Below are positions 1-6,351 of a stretch of 10,582 nucleotides of DNA, in pieces. The stretch is taken from the NCBI GenBank assembly GCA_002429165.1, contig DIYV01000031.1, positions 3,216-13,797 of the forward strand, in the 5' to 3' direction. The DNA is from Gallionella sp. UBA6045 (lineage in GTDB: Bacteria > Pseudomonadota > Gammaproteobacteria > Burkholderiales > Gallionellaceae). The translations under genes were made by a program, and so were the position numbers. The notes under the pieces were generated by a model. It did no database searches and was not told where the DNA came from. It worked only from the letters and a program-made list of their open reading frames with translations. Numbering within the stretch: the stretch's first letter is position 1; every line of letters starts with the position of its first letter.

Positions 1-330
1 AATCCCGCCATCAGCCTGTCGGGCGGGGAACGGCGGCGCGTCGAAATTGCCCGCGCATTGGCGACCGACCCGCGCTTCATACTTTTGGATGAACCTTTCG
101 CAGGTGTGGATCCGATTGCCGTGCTGGACATTCAGAAAATCATTCATTTCCTCAAAGAGCGCAGCATCGGTGTGCTGATAACCGACCACAATGTGCGTGA
201 AACCCTGGGCATCTGCGATCGTGCCTACATCATCAACGCCGGGTCGGTAATGGCTGAAGGCAAGCCCGATGAAATCATTTATAATGAGGGTGTAAGAAAA
301 GTGTATCTGGGTGAACACTTCAAGCTGTAA
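1..330 (+). CDS. lptB: LptB, LPS export ABC transporter ATP-binding protein (3' end only)
   Basis: This is the C-terminal 109 residues of the cytoplasmic ATPase that powers the LptB2FG complex, which extracts lipopolysaccharide from the inner membrane for transport to the outer membrane. The reading frame is open from the first base, so the start and Walker A motif lie outside the window. The ABC signature LSGGE is encoded near bases 16-30, followed by [11 protein letters not shown]. Walker B with the catalytic glutamate (FILLDEP) is at 76-96, and the H-loop histidine (TDHNV) is at 187-189. The C-terminal tail [12 protein letters not shown] is characteristic of LptB rather than of amino-acid-type ABC ATPases. 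rpoN follows after 31 bases, the usual lptB-rpoN linkage in proteobacteria, so the two are probably co-transcribed. Identification is very secure; only the 5' end is missing. Confidence 0.97.
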   Translation, partial: NPAISLSGGERRRVEIARALATDPRFILLDEPFAGVDPIAVLDIQKIIHFLKERSIGVLITDHNVRETLGICDRAYIINAGSVMAEGKPDEIIYNEGVRKVYLGEHFKL

Positions 331-361
331 CGAGAATATACCTCAGAGACAACATCAGGCT

Positions 362-1816
362 ATGAAACCCACTCTCCAACTTCGAATTTCCCAACAACTG
401 ACGCTTACCCCGCAGCTGCAACAGGCTATCCGCCTGCTGCAACTCTCCACGCAGGATATGCATCAGGAGGTTGCACGATTGCTTGAAGAAAACCCCATGC
501 TGGAAGCGGCCGAGGAATCCGCGACGGTCACTTTTTCCCCGGAAGCTTCTTCTTTGCCAGCCCACAGCACCGCGACCGCGGATGAACCCCAAACAACACA
601 AACCGACGACCGTGACGCGGACGACTTTGGTCCGGATACCTTTGGCAACGAGCCAGCCGATTGGAATACCGGCGGCGGCGCGATGCGCAGCACGGATGAC
701 GAAGACGAATCCTATCCGGAACAAGCCGCCGAGCAAGCCAGCCTGCGAGCGCATCTGCATAGCCAATTGACCACCAGTTCAATTGATGACAAAGATCGCA
801 AGGTGATCGGATTGCTGATCGATGCGCTGGATGAGAACGGTTATCTGGCCCAGGATCTGGAAGAGCTGGCAGGGCTGTTGCCAGGCGAACTTGAAATCAC
901 GCTGGACGATCTGGAAACCGCGCTGGTGCAACTGCAGCATCTTGATCAACCCGGCCTGGGTGCACGCAATCTGGGCGAGTGTCTGGCACTGCAACTCAAA
1001 GCATTCCCGGAGGACACACCGCAACGCGATTTGGCCGTTCGTCTGGTGAGCCATCACCTTGATCTGGTGGCGGCACATGACTTCAGCAAGATCAAAAAAC
1101 TGCTGCGCTGCTCGGACGATGAATTGCGCACCGCCCAGCATTTGATCACATGCCTGAATCCGAAACCCGGTGCCGAGTTCGGGCAAAGCGTCGCCGATTA
1201 CGTGGTGCCCGATGTGATCGTGGAAAAACACAAAAACAAATGGCGTGCAAGACTCAATGCGGAAGCGATGCCCAAGCTGCGCGTCAATCAGATTTACTCC
1301 AACATTCTGCAGCAGCGCTCCGACAAGAATTCATCCCAGCTCGCCATACAATTGCAGGAAGCGAAGTGGCTGATCAAAAATCTGGAGCAGCGATTTGATA
1401 CCATTCTGCGGGTCGCACAGGCCATCGTGGAACGGCAGGTGAATTTTTTCGAGCATGGCGAGATCGGGATGCGCCCGCTGGTATTGCGCGAAATCGCCGA
1501 CGAGCTGGAGTTGCACGAATCCACCATATCGCGCAGCACCACCCAAAAATTCATGCGGTCCCCGCGCGGCATATACGAATTCAAACATTTCTTCGGCAGC
1601 GGCCTGGCCACCGAAAGCGGCGGCACCTGTTCATCCGCCGCGATACGCGAGCTGATCAAACAGCTGGTCAGCGCTGAAGACGTGCACAAACCGCTTACCG
1701 ACAGCCGTATGTCAGAAATCTTGGCTCAGCAGGGCATCGTAGTTGCCCGGCGTACCATAGCAAAGTACCGGGAAGCATTGCGCATTCTCCCGGTGAATCT
1801 TCGTAAATCACTCTAA
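362..1816 (+). CDS. rpoN: RNA polymerase sigma-54 factor
   Basis: This sigma factor directs RNA polymerase to -24/-12 promoters that need an AAA+ enhancer-binding activator, classically for nitrogen assimilation, motility and similar regulons. At 484 residues it has normal family length. The glutamine- and leucine-rich region I spans about residues 1-50 (LRISQQLTLTPQLQQAIRLL). It is followed by an acidic, poorly conserved region II to about residue 140. The core-binding domain comes next, then a helix-turn-helix at about 372-400 (HESTISRSTTQKF), and the RpoN box at 462-471 reads ARRTIAKYRE, with Ile where Val is usual. I chose the ATG at 362 because homologues begin MKPTLQLRISQQL. The frame is open further upstream to an ATG at 311, but that start would overlap lptB and add an unconserved 17-residue extension. 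The ribosome site is weak (AGG at 356-358). No separate promoter is evident in the 31-base gap after lptB. Confidence 0.97.
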   Translation: MKPTLQLRISQQLTLTPQLQQAIRLLQLSTQDMHQEVARLLEENPMLEAAEESATVTFSPEASSLPAHSTATADEPQTTQTDDRDADDFGPDTFGNEPADWNTGGGAMRSTDDEDESYPEQAAEQASLRAHLHSQLTTSSIDDKDRKVIGLLIDALDENGYLAQDLEELAGLLPGELEITLDDLETALVQLQHLDQPGLGARNLGECLALQLKAFPEDTPQRDLAVRLVSHHLDLVAAHDFSKIKKLLRCSDDELRTAQHLITCLNPKPGAEFGQSVADYVVPDVIVEKHKNKWRARLNAEAMPKLRVNQIYSNILQQRSDKNSSQLAIQLQEAKWLIKNLEQRFDTILRVAQAIVERQVNFFEHGEIGMRPLVLREIADELELHESTISRSTTQKFMRSPRGIYEFKHFFGSGLATESGGTCSSAAIRELIKQLVSAEDVHKPLTDSRMSEILAQQGIVVARRTIAKYREALRILPVNLRKSL

Positions 1817-1832
1817 AGCAAAGGAGCATATA

Positions 1833-2159
1833 ATGAACGTCCATCTAACCGCGCATCACCTCGAAATCACGCCCGCGATTCGCGATTATGCAACTGAAAA
1901 GCTTGATAAAATCAAACGTCATTTTGACAACGTGGTGATTGACGTGAATGTGATTCTTTCCGTTGAAAAGCTGAAACAGAAGGCAGAAGCCACCATGCAC
2001 GTCAGCGGCAAAAACCTGTTCGCGGAATGCGAAGATGAAAACCTCTACACGGCGATCGATATGCTGGTTGACACGCTGGATCGCCAGGTGCGCAAGCACA
2101 AGGACAAACTGTCCGCACGCCGCCATGACGATTCCGGAAAACACGCGGTAAACGAGTAA
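1833..2159 (+). CDS. hpf: Short ribosome hibernation-promoting factor (HPF/RaiA family)
   Basis: This protein binds the 30S decoding centre in stationary phase or starvation and inactivates or dimerises ribosomes. The 108 residues match the short HPF class: one domain of about 95 residues and a charged tail, with no C-terminal dimerisation domain as in long HPF. Recognisable features are the start MNVHLTAHHLEITPAIRDY, the central IDVNVILSVEKLKQKAEATM stretch, and the basic helix LDRQVRKHKDKL near the C-terminus. A strong ribosome-binding site, AAGGAG, lies at 1821-1826, seven bases before the ATG, and is the best in the window. It begins 16 bases after the rpoN stop, in the same order as the enteric rpoN-hpf-ptsN cluster. 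A probable terminator follows the stop codon. Confidence 0.95.
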   Translation: MNVHLTAHHLEITPAIRDYATEKLDKIKRHFDNVVIDVNVILSVEKLKQKAEATMHVSGKNLFAECEDENLYTAIDMLVDTLDRQVRKHKDKLSARRHDDSGKHAVNE

Positions 2160-2168
2160 TCAACCAGG

Positions 2169-2193
2169 GGGCGGGAGCAATTCCGCCCTTTTT
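2169..2193 (+). terminator. Probable intrinsic terminator between hpf and ptsN, with competing hairpin
   Basis: A perfect six-base-pair GC stem pairs 2169-2174 (GGGCGG) with 2183-2188 (CCGCCC) around an eight-base loop. It is followed directly by five T residues at 2189-2193, the form of a Rho-independent terminator. Part of the left arm and loop (GGGAGC, 2173-2178) can instead pair with GCTCCC at 2199-2204, just before the ptsN start. The two structures cannot form together. Because ptsN and later genes follow in the same direction, this may give partial termination or attenuation rather than a full stop. The stem is short, so efficiency is uncertain. Confidence 0.6.
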
Positions 2194-2208
2194 AACCGGC
2201 TCCCCATT

Positions 2209-2670
2209 ATGAACCTGATCAGCAAGATACTGTTGCCCGACAACATCCTGTTGGACAATGAATCCACCAGCAAGAAACGCGTGTTTGAACGGGTTGGCTT
2301 GTTGTTTGAAAACAACCAGCAGATCGCGCGCAGCCAGGTATTCGACAGTCTGTTCGCACGCGAAAAGCTTGGTTCAACAGGCCTGGGGCAAGGCGTGGCA
2401 ATCCCGCATGGACGAATCTCAAAGTTGCGCGAAGCGACTGCCGCGTTTGTAATGACTTCGCACCCGATTCCATTCGATGCGCCGGACGGTCAACCGGTGA
2501 ACCTGATTTTCGTGTTGCTGGTGCCGGAGCGCGCCAACGATTTGCATCTGCAGATTCTGGGCGAGCTGGCGCAAATGTTCAGCGACACACAATTTCGCAA
2601 CAACCTGCTTGCCTGCAACGACACTGCCAGCATCCATCAATTGTTCTATGACTGGAAAAGTTTGACATGA
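2209..2670 (+). CDS. ptsN: PTS IIA-like nitrogen-regulatory protein (EIIA-Ntr)
   Basis: This is the terminal phospho-acceptor of the nitrogen PTS (EI-Ntr to NPr/HPr to EIIA-Ntr). It is a regulator rather than a sugar transporter component; in enterics it controls K+ uptake and the PhoBR/KdpDE kinases. The 153 residues form a single EIIA fructose/mannitol-type domain. The phosphorylated histidine is His67, in GLGQGVAIPHGRI. The C-terminal half contains NLIFVLLVPERANDLHLQIL, typical of PtsN. No clear ribosome-binding site precedes the ATG at 2209; the preceding bases are pyrimidine-rich (CTCCCCATT). The stop overlaps the hprK start as ATGA (2667-2670), indicating translational coupling to the kinase that may act on the same phospho-relay. 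Confidence 0.95.
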   Translation: MNLISKILLPDNILLDNESTSKKRVFERVGLLFENNQQIARSQVFDSLFAREKLGSTGLGQGVAIPHGRISKLREATAAFVMTSHPIPFDAPDGQPVNLIFVLLVPERANDLHLQILGELAQMFSDTQFRNNLLACNDTASIHQLFYDWKSLT

Positions 2671-3605
2671 GCCAGGTTAATGTCCGGCAACTTTTTGAAG
2701 ACAAGCAGGGACGGCTGCAGCTCAGCCGAGTTGCCGGAACCGATGGCACGGAACGCATCATCGACAGCGATGAGGTGGCGGCTTCCAACAAAGGGCTCAT
2801 CGGCCATTTCAACCTGATCCACCCTAACTGGGTGCAGGTGCTGAGTGAGACCGAGCTGAATTACCTGCGCGGGCTGAGCAAGGAAGAGCGCGACAGCGCG
2901 TTTCGTCAAATCGAACAGAACGGCACGATTTGCATGATTGTTGCCGGCACGAACGACATTCCCTCCGAACTCATCAATTTTGCCGAACAGTCGCACATCC
3001 CGTTGTTCGCTTCCCCCAAACCCAGCGTGCATTTAATGTGGCTGGTCCGCCACTATCTCGCCAAGGAATTGGCCGAATCGACCACCCGCCACGGCGTGTT
3101 TCTCGACGTGCTTGGCGTCGGCGTGATGATCACCGGCGAAAGCGCGGTCGGTAAAAGCGAACTCGGGCTCGAGCTCATCACCCGCGGCAACGGTCTGGTT
3201 GCCGATGACATCGTCGAGCTGCATCGCATCGCGCCGGATACGCTGGAAGGGCGTTGCCCGGAGCTGTTGCGCGATTTTCTCGAAGTGCGCGGTCTGGGTG
3301 TGTTGAACATCCGCACCATGTTTGGCGAAACAGCTGTGCGGCGAAAAAAGAGCCTGAAGCTCATCGTACACCTGCATCGCCCGCCCGGCGGCGACCTGTC
3401 GCAAATGGACCGTTTGCCGATAAATGCCACACACCAGGAAATCCTCGGCGTAAACATCAGCACAGTGAACATCCCGGTGGTCGCAGGCCGCAACCTTGCT
3501 GTATTGGTGGAAGCAGCGGCACGCAACTTTGTGCTGCAGCAGCGCGGCATCAACAGCATGCAGGAATTCATCTCGCGCCACGACCAGTTGCTGCTGGAAG
3601 ATTAA
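2667..3605 (+). CDS. hprK: HPr kinase/phosphorylase
   Basis: This bifunctional enzyme phosphorylates a serine of HPr with ATP (or PPi) and removes the phosphate by phosphorolysis. At 312 residues it has the normal length. An N-terminal domain of about 130 residues precedes the catalytic domain. That domain contains RHGVF (His142), the Walker A loop GESAVGKS (157-164), the conserved Asp pair VADDIVEL (180-181) and the HprK signature EVRGLGVLNIR (206-216). The start overlaps the ptsN stop by four bases, supporting this choice. In proteobacteria the enzyme is linked to the regulatory PTS rather than to Gram-positive CcpA catabolite repression. Its substrate HPr (ptsH) and EI (ptsI), often near rapZ in betaproteobacteria, are not in this window. 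No catalytic residue appears to be missing. Confidence 0.97.
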   Translation: MSQVNVRQLFEDKQGRLQLSRVAGTDGTERIIDSDEVAASNKGLIGHFNLIHPNWVQVLSETELNYLRGLSKEERDSAFRQIEQNGTICMIVAGTNDIPSELINFAEQSHIPLFASPKPSVHLMWLVRHYLAKELAESTTRHGVFLDVLGVGVMITGESAVGKSELGLELITRGNGLVADDIVELHRIAPDTLEGRCPELLRDFLEVRGLGVLNIRTMFGETAVRRKKSLKLIVHLHRPPGGDLSQMDRLPINATHQEILGVNISTVNIPVVAGRNLAVLVEAAARNFVLQQRGINSMQEFISRHDQLLLED

Positions 3606-3617
3606 ACGGGGCCCGAG

Positions 3618-4457
3618 GTGCAGTTATTCCTGATCAGCGGCTTATCCGGTTCCGGCAAGAGCATCGCACTCAAGGTACTGGAAGACAGCGGCTATTATTG
3701 CGTGGACAATCTGCCCGCCGACCTGCTGGCTGCACTGGTGGAACATCTGCAGCATGCCGGTTACAGCAACATCGCCGTCAGCATAGACGTGCGCAGTGCG
3801 AACAGTGTGCAGCGTCTCCCGCCGCTGTTGCAACAGATCAAGCAGCAAGGCGTGGACGTGCATGTGCTGTTCCTGGATGCCCAGAACGATACGCTGGTAA
3901 AGCGCTTTTCCGAGACACGCCGCCTGCACCCGCTCAGTGATGGTATCCGCACACTTCCTGAATGCGTCAGCTACGAGCGTGAATTGCTCACCGAAATAAG
4001 CGACATCGGGCATCACATCGACACCACAGAACTCAATGCCAATGCGCTGCGCAACTGGATCAAACAATTCATCAAAGTGGACCGTGCGCGTCTGACGCTG
4101 TTGTTCCAGTCGTTCGGTTACAAGCACGGCATCCCGCTCGATTCGGACCTGGTGTTCGATGTGCGCTGCCTGCCCAATCCGCACTATGCCCCTGAGCTTC
4201 GTCCACTCACCGGGCGCGATGCGCCGGTCATCGAATTCCTGGAAAATGCCTCCGATGCACAGCAGATGTTTGGCGACATCCGCGATTTCGTGGAGCGCTG
4301 GCTGCCCAGTTTCGTAGCCGATAACCGCAGCTACCTTACCGTTGCCATCGGCTGCACGGGCGGGCAACACCGCTCTGTCTATCTTGCCGAAAAGCTCGCG
4401 CGTCACTTCGGGCATCAGCAGCAAGTGCTGGTGCGCCACCGCGAACTGACGCAATAG
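3618..4457 (+). CDS. rapZ: RapZ/YvcJ-family nucleotide-binding RNase adapter
   Basis: In E. coli RapZ binds the small RNAs GlmY/GlmZ, senses glucosamine-6-phosphate and recruits RNase E to tune glmS expression. GlmY/GlmZ are known from enterobacteria, so the RNA partner in this organism is unknown. The 279-residue protein has the family's two parts: a P-loop domain with Walker A GLSGSGKS (8-15) followed by YYCVDNLP, and a C-terminal RNA/sugar-phosphate-binding domain. The latter contains SFGYKHGIP (about 164-172), [11 protein letters not shown] and [11 protein letters not shown] (about 244-254). The start is GTG at 3618, 12 bases after the hprK stop. It fits homologues beginning M-Q-L-F-L-I-S-G, and the upstream purine run CGGGG is only a modest ribosome site. 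It is almost certainly co-transcribed with hprK. Confidence 0.95.
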   Translation: MQLFLISGLSGSGKSIALKVLEDSGYYCVDNLPADLLAALVEHLQHAGYSNIAVSIDVRSANSVQRLPPLLQQIKQQGVDVHVLFLDAQNDTLVKRFSETRRLHPLSDGIRTLPECVSYERELLTEISDIGHHIDTTELNANALRNWIKQFIKVDRARLTLLFQSFGYKHGIPLDSDLVFDVRCLPNPHYAPELRPLTGRDAPVIEFLENASDAQQMFGDIRDFVERWLPSFVADNRSYLTVAIGCTGGQHRSVYLAEKLARHFGHQQQVLVRHRELTQ

Positions 4458-4460
4458 ACG

Positions 4461-4841
4461 ATGTACAAGCAGGCAATGCTGCACCTCAAGCCCGGCGACT
4501 GGCTGACGCTGATGCTTGGCGGCATTTTCGTGGTGCTGCTGACACTCAAGCTGTGGAACGGCGACCTCGCCGACAAGGCCATCATCCGCAGCGGCGGAAA
4601 GATATTCAAGGAAGTAGCCTTGTCACGCGACCAGCAGATCGAAGTGCCCGGCCCTCTCGGGACAACCATCATCAGCATTCAGAACCGCAAAGCGCGCATC
4701 GCTTCCGACCCCAGTCCGCGCCAATACTGCGTGCGCCAGGGCTGGCTGCAGCAGGCCGGAGAGATTGCACTGTGCCTGCCCAATCAGGTTAGTGTCGAAT
4801 TGGCAGGCAGCAGGAAAAAATATGACAGCCTCAACTATTAA
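4461..4841 (+). CDS. NusG domain II-containing membrane-anchored protein
   Basis: The protein has 126 residues: a short cytoplasmic N-terminus, one membrane helix at about 14-32 (TLMLGGIFVVLLTLKLW), and a NusG_II domain at about 38-116 predicted to face the periplasm. Two cysteines, C90 (SPRQYCVRQGW) and C105 (ALCLPNQV), sit at positions I recall as conserved in this family and could form a redox or metal site. The C-terminus YDSLNY looks like the normal end of the proteobacterial version. Despite the name it is not a transcription factor. The function is unknown, but the family commonly neighbours a Gx-transporter protein, as here, and related proteins (EetA) belong to flavin-based extracellular electron transfer loci. 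It begins three bases after the rapZ stop. An alternative ATG at 4476 would shorten it by five residues. Confidence 0.85.
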   Translation: MYKQAMLHLKPGDWLTLMLGGIFVVLLTLKLWNGDLADKAIIRSGGKIFKEVALSRDQQIEVPGPLGTTIISIQNRKARIASDPSPRQYCVRQGWLQQAGEIALCLPNQVSVELAGSRKKYDSLNY

Positions 4842-5047
4842 AAAGCCTTGCATAAGCTGTCACGCGTCCAGATTACCGTGGCGCTTGTTCTCTCGCTCCT
4901 CGTCCATCTATTCGATATGTCTCGTCGTTCGCTGATAAAACTACCAACCATTCGACCAAGCCCGCAAGCGGTCAGTCGCTGGTTATGCGCGGCTCCCAGC
5001 ACTTCCTGCTGCTCATTACGCTTCTGCATGGCTCTTACATGAGAGAT
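4842..5047 (+). other. 206-base gap between the NusG_II and Gx genes, content unresolved
   Basis: No recognisable gene lies here. In the same frame as the preceding gene, just past its TAA, the sequence stays open for 64 codons from a possible TTG start at 4848 to a TGA at 5040-5042. The first part, about KLSRVQITVALVLSLLVHLF, looks like a membrane anchor of the kind that begins TonB-like proteins. The rest is cysteine- and serine-rich and does not look like protein. There is no ribosome site before the TTG. The frame's stop overlaps an ATG at 5039 as ATGA. It could be a decayed gene start, a small membrane protein, a leader with a weak internal promoter, or plain spacer. I see no convincing promoter or repeat. 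Confidence 0.35.
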
Positions 5048-5611
5048 ATGGACACTCGCAGTCTCCTTTTGGAAACAACCGCCGAAGACCATCATGTCGC
5101 GCGCATGGCGGCAGTGGCGCTTGGTTTGACGATACTGGAAAGCGCGATCCCCTCTCCCCTGCCCGGCGTCAAGCCGGGGTTGGCCAACATCGTCACACTG
5201 ATCGTGCTGGCCCGCTACGGCTGGCGGGCGGCGGTATGGGTTTCGCTGTTGCGCGTGCTGGCAGGCAGTTTGTTGTTCGGGAATTTTCTCGCGCCGGGAT
5301 TTTTTCTCAGTCTGTCCGGTGCAGTGTGCAGCCTGGTCGTGCTGGCCTTTGCGCAACATTTGCCATCACGCTGGTTCGGCCCGGTCAGCCATAGCATCTA
5401 CGCCGCTTTCGCTCACATCGCCGGACAGATGCTGGTGGTATACCTGTGGCTGATCCCGCATGCCGGCATCGCCTACCTGATTCCCATCTTCGCCACCGCC
5501 GCACTGGTGTTCGGCACGGTGAACGGTTTGATCGCGGCAAGATTCATGGAAGAAACACCCACGCCCTCCATCCCGCAACTTGATAAACTACCAGACAACA
5601 TACCGCGTTGA
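5048..5611 (+). CDS. Gx transporter family protein (heptaprenyl diphosphate synthase component I-like)
   Basis: This is a small integral membrane protein of about 187 residues with roughly five hydrophobic segments (near 18-35, 46-70, 72-102, 116-136 and 140-164). The diagnostic stretch is IPSPLPGVKPGLANIVTLIV at about 34-53, followed by VSLLRVLAGSLLFG. Databases label this fold heptaprenyl diphosphate synthase component I, but the protein resembles an ECF-type S-component or transporter more than an enzyme. It pairs with the NusG_II gene upstream, matching the EetA/EetB pair of flavin-based electron transfer loci, so a role in membrane redox or flavin/quinone transfer is possible but unproven. 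The start is uncertain. ATG 5048 gives a soluble start leading into the conserved DHHVARMAAVALGL; ATG 5039 (ATGA overlap with an upstream frame) and ATG 4985 are alternatives. None has a clear ribosome site. Confidence 0.85.
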   Translation: MDTRSLLLETTAEDHHVARMAAVALGLTILESAIPSPLPGVKPGLANIVTLIVLARYGWRAAVWVSLLRVLAGSLLFGNFLAPGFFLSLSGAVCSLVVLAFAQHLPSRWFGPVSHSIYAAFAHIAGQMLVVYLWLIPHAGIAYLIPIFATAALVFGTVNGLIAARFMEETPTPSIPQLDKLPDNIPR

Positions 5612-5640
5612 TGGTAAATTGATTTAGCTGAATTGAAATC

Positions 5641-5708
5641 ATCGCGCAGCAAGCTGCGCTCCTACGGCACGTTGCGCTATCTTGTAGGAGCCCGATTCAT
5701 CGGGCGAT
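5641..5708. repeat. REPIN-like pair of inverted REP palindromes
   Basis: Two 25-base units lie head to head, separated by 18 bases. The right unit (5684-5708) starts GTAGGAGC and ends GGGCGAT. The left unit (5641-5665) is the same design reversed, starting ATCGC and ending GCTCCTAC. Each contains a perfect seven-base inverted repeat: GCGCAGC/GCTGCGC at 5644-5650 and 5653-5659, and GCCCGAT/ATCGGGC at 5690-5696 and 5699-5705. The stems differ in sequence but keep full pairing, while the GTAGGAGC and GCGAT ends are shared. This is the architecture of GTAG-type REP elements mobilised by RAYT (REP-associated tyrosine) transposases. It sits after the Gx gene and 17 bases before ubiX. There is no T-tract, so it is not an obvious terminator. 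No other copy occurs in the window. Confidence 0.8.
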
Positions 5709-5724
5709 TGAACTGGATATATAA

Positions 5725-6324
5725 ATGAAAACCATTACCGTCGCTTTCACCGGCGCATCAGGTTTGCCCTACGGCATGCGCCTGCTCGAATGCCTGCTGC
5801 AAAACGGGCAGCGCGTGGATCTGGTTTACTCGCAGGCCGCGCAGATCGTCGCCAAGCAGGAACTCAATTTCACGTTGCCGAATCGCACCCAGGATGCGGA
5901 GCAGATGTTCGCGGAACGCTTCGGAAAATTCAGCGGCGAATTGAAAGTGTTCGGTATCCAGGATTGGTACGCACCGATGGCCTCCGGCTCCAATCCCGGC
6001 GACGCGATGGTGGTCTGCCCCTGCACGATGGGTACGCTCGGCAAGATCGCGGGCGGGATTAGTGATGATTTAATTGCGCGTGCCGCCGATGTGATGCTCA
6101 AGGAAAAACGCACGCTGATATTAGTACCCCGCGAGATGCCCTTCTCCGCTATCCATCTCGAGAACATGCTCAAACTGTCACACGCCGGCGCCGTCATCAT
6201 GCCGCCTAATCCGGGCTTCTATCACCATCCGCAGAGCGTGCAGGATATTGTGGATTTTGTGGTGGCGCGGATTCTTGATCATCTGGGGGTGGAGCAGAGT
6301 TTGATTAAGAAGTGGGGAGAGTAA
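5725..6324 (+). CDS. ubiX: Flavin prenyltransferase UbiX
   Basis: UbiX attaches a dimethylallyl group to FMN, making the prenylated-FMN cofactor that UbiD needs to decarboxylate 4-hydroxy-3-polyprenylbenzoate in ubiquinone synthesis. The 199 residues match the usual length. Visible motifs are the FMN-binding start TVAFTGASGLPYG (residues 5-17), ASGS near 86-89, the VVCPCTMGTLGKIAGGISDD segment (96-115), the VPREMPFSAIHLENML block (134-149) and the C-terminal FYHHPQSVQDIVDFVVARIL. All are strongly UbiX-like, as opposed to other HFCD flavoproteins such as Dfp. The ATG at 5725 is preceded only by a weak GGA, with a REP pair just upstream. No ubiD is in the window. The gene is convergent with mutY; the stops are 15 bases apart. 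Confidence 0.96.
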   Translation: MKTITVAFTGASGLPYGMRLLECLLQNGQRVDLVYSQAAQIVAKQELNFTLPNRTQDAEQMFAERFGKFSGELKVFGIQDWYAPMASGSNPGDAMVVCPCTMGTLGKIAGGISDDLIARAADVMLKEKRTLILVPREMPFSAIHLENMLKLSHAGAVIMPPNPGFYHHPQSVQDIVDFVVARILDHLGVEQSLIKKWGE

Positions 6325-6332
6325 AAGCAAAC

Positions 6333-6351
6333 CGTCGGGTTACCCCCGGCG
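6333..6351 (+). terminator. Possible hairpin terminator at the ubiX/mutY convergence
   Basis: A seven-pair stem, including one G-T wobble, pairs CGTCGGG (6333-6339) with CCCGGCG (6345-6351) around a five-base loop that contains the mutY stop codon on the opposite strand. It lies 8 bases after the ubiX stop. On the plus strand no T-run follows. On the minus strand a T-rich stretch (GGTTTGCTTTT) follows, but the wobble becomes an A-C mismatch. It is therefore a weak candidate for ending either transcript. Confidence 0.3.

Noticed and set aside
311..361. Longer rpoN start at 311 inside lptB
   Set aside because: The extra 17 residues are unlike any sigma-54 N-terminus, and the ATG at 362 begins the conserved region I exactly.
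980..1000. TGGCAC resembling a sigma-54 -24 element inside rpoN
   Set aside because: No TTGC -12 element follows at the required spacing, and it lies within coding sequence.
3642..4484. 280-codon open frame antisense to rapZ
   Set aside because: It lies fully against a clear rapZ with intact P-loop and C-terminal motifs. Its product is rich in H, Q and R with no recognisable domain, the usual result of strong codon bias on the other strand.
4848..4876. Possible promoter TTGCAT, 17 bases, GATTAC in the NusG_II-Gx gap
   Set aside because: The -10 matches consensus at only three of six positions, so it is not better than chance in 200 bases.
4838..5359. 173-codon minus-strand frame across the NusG_II-Gx gap
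   Set aside because: It overlaps the convincing Gx membrane protein for most of its length, is rich in Q, R and H, and resembles no family I know. It does not explain the gap.
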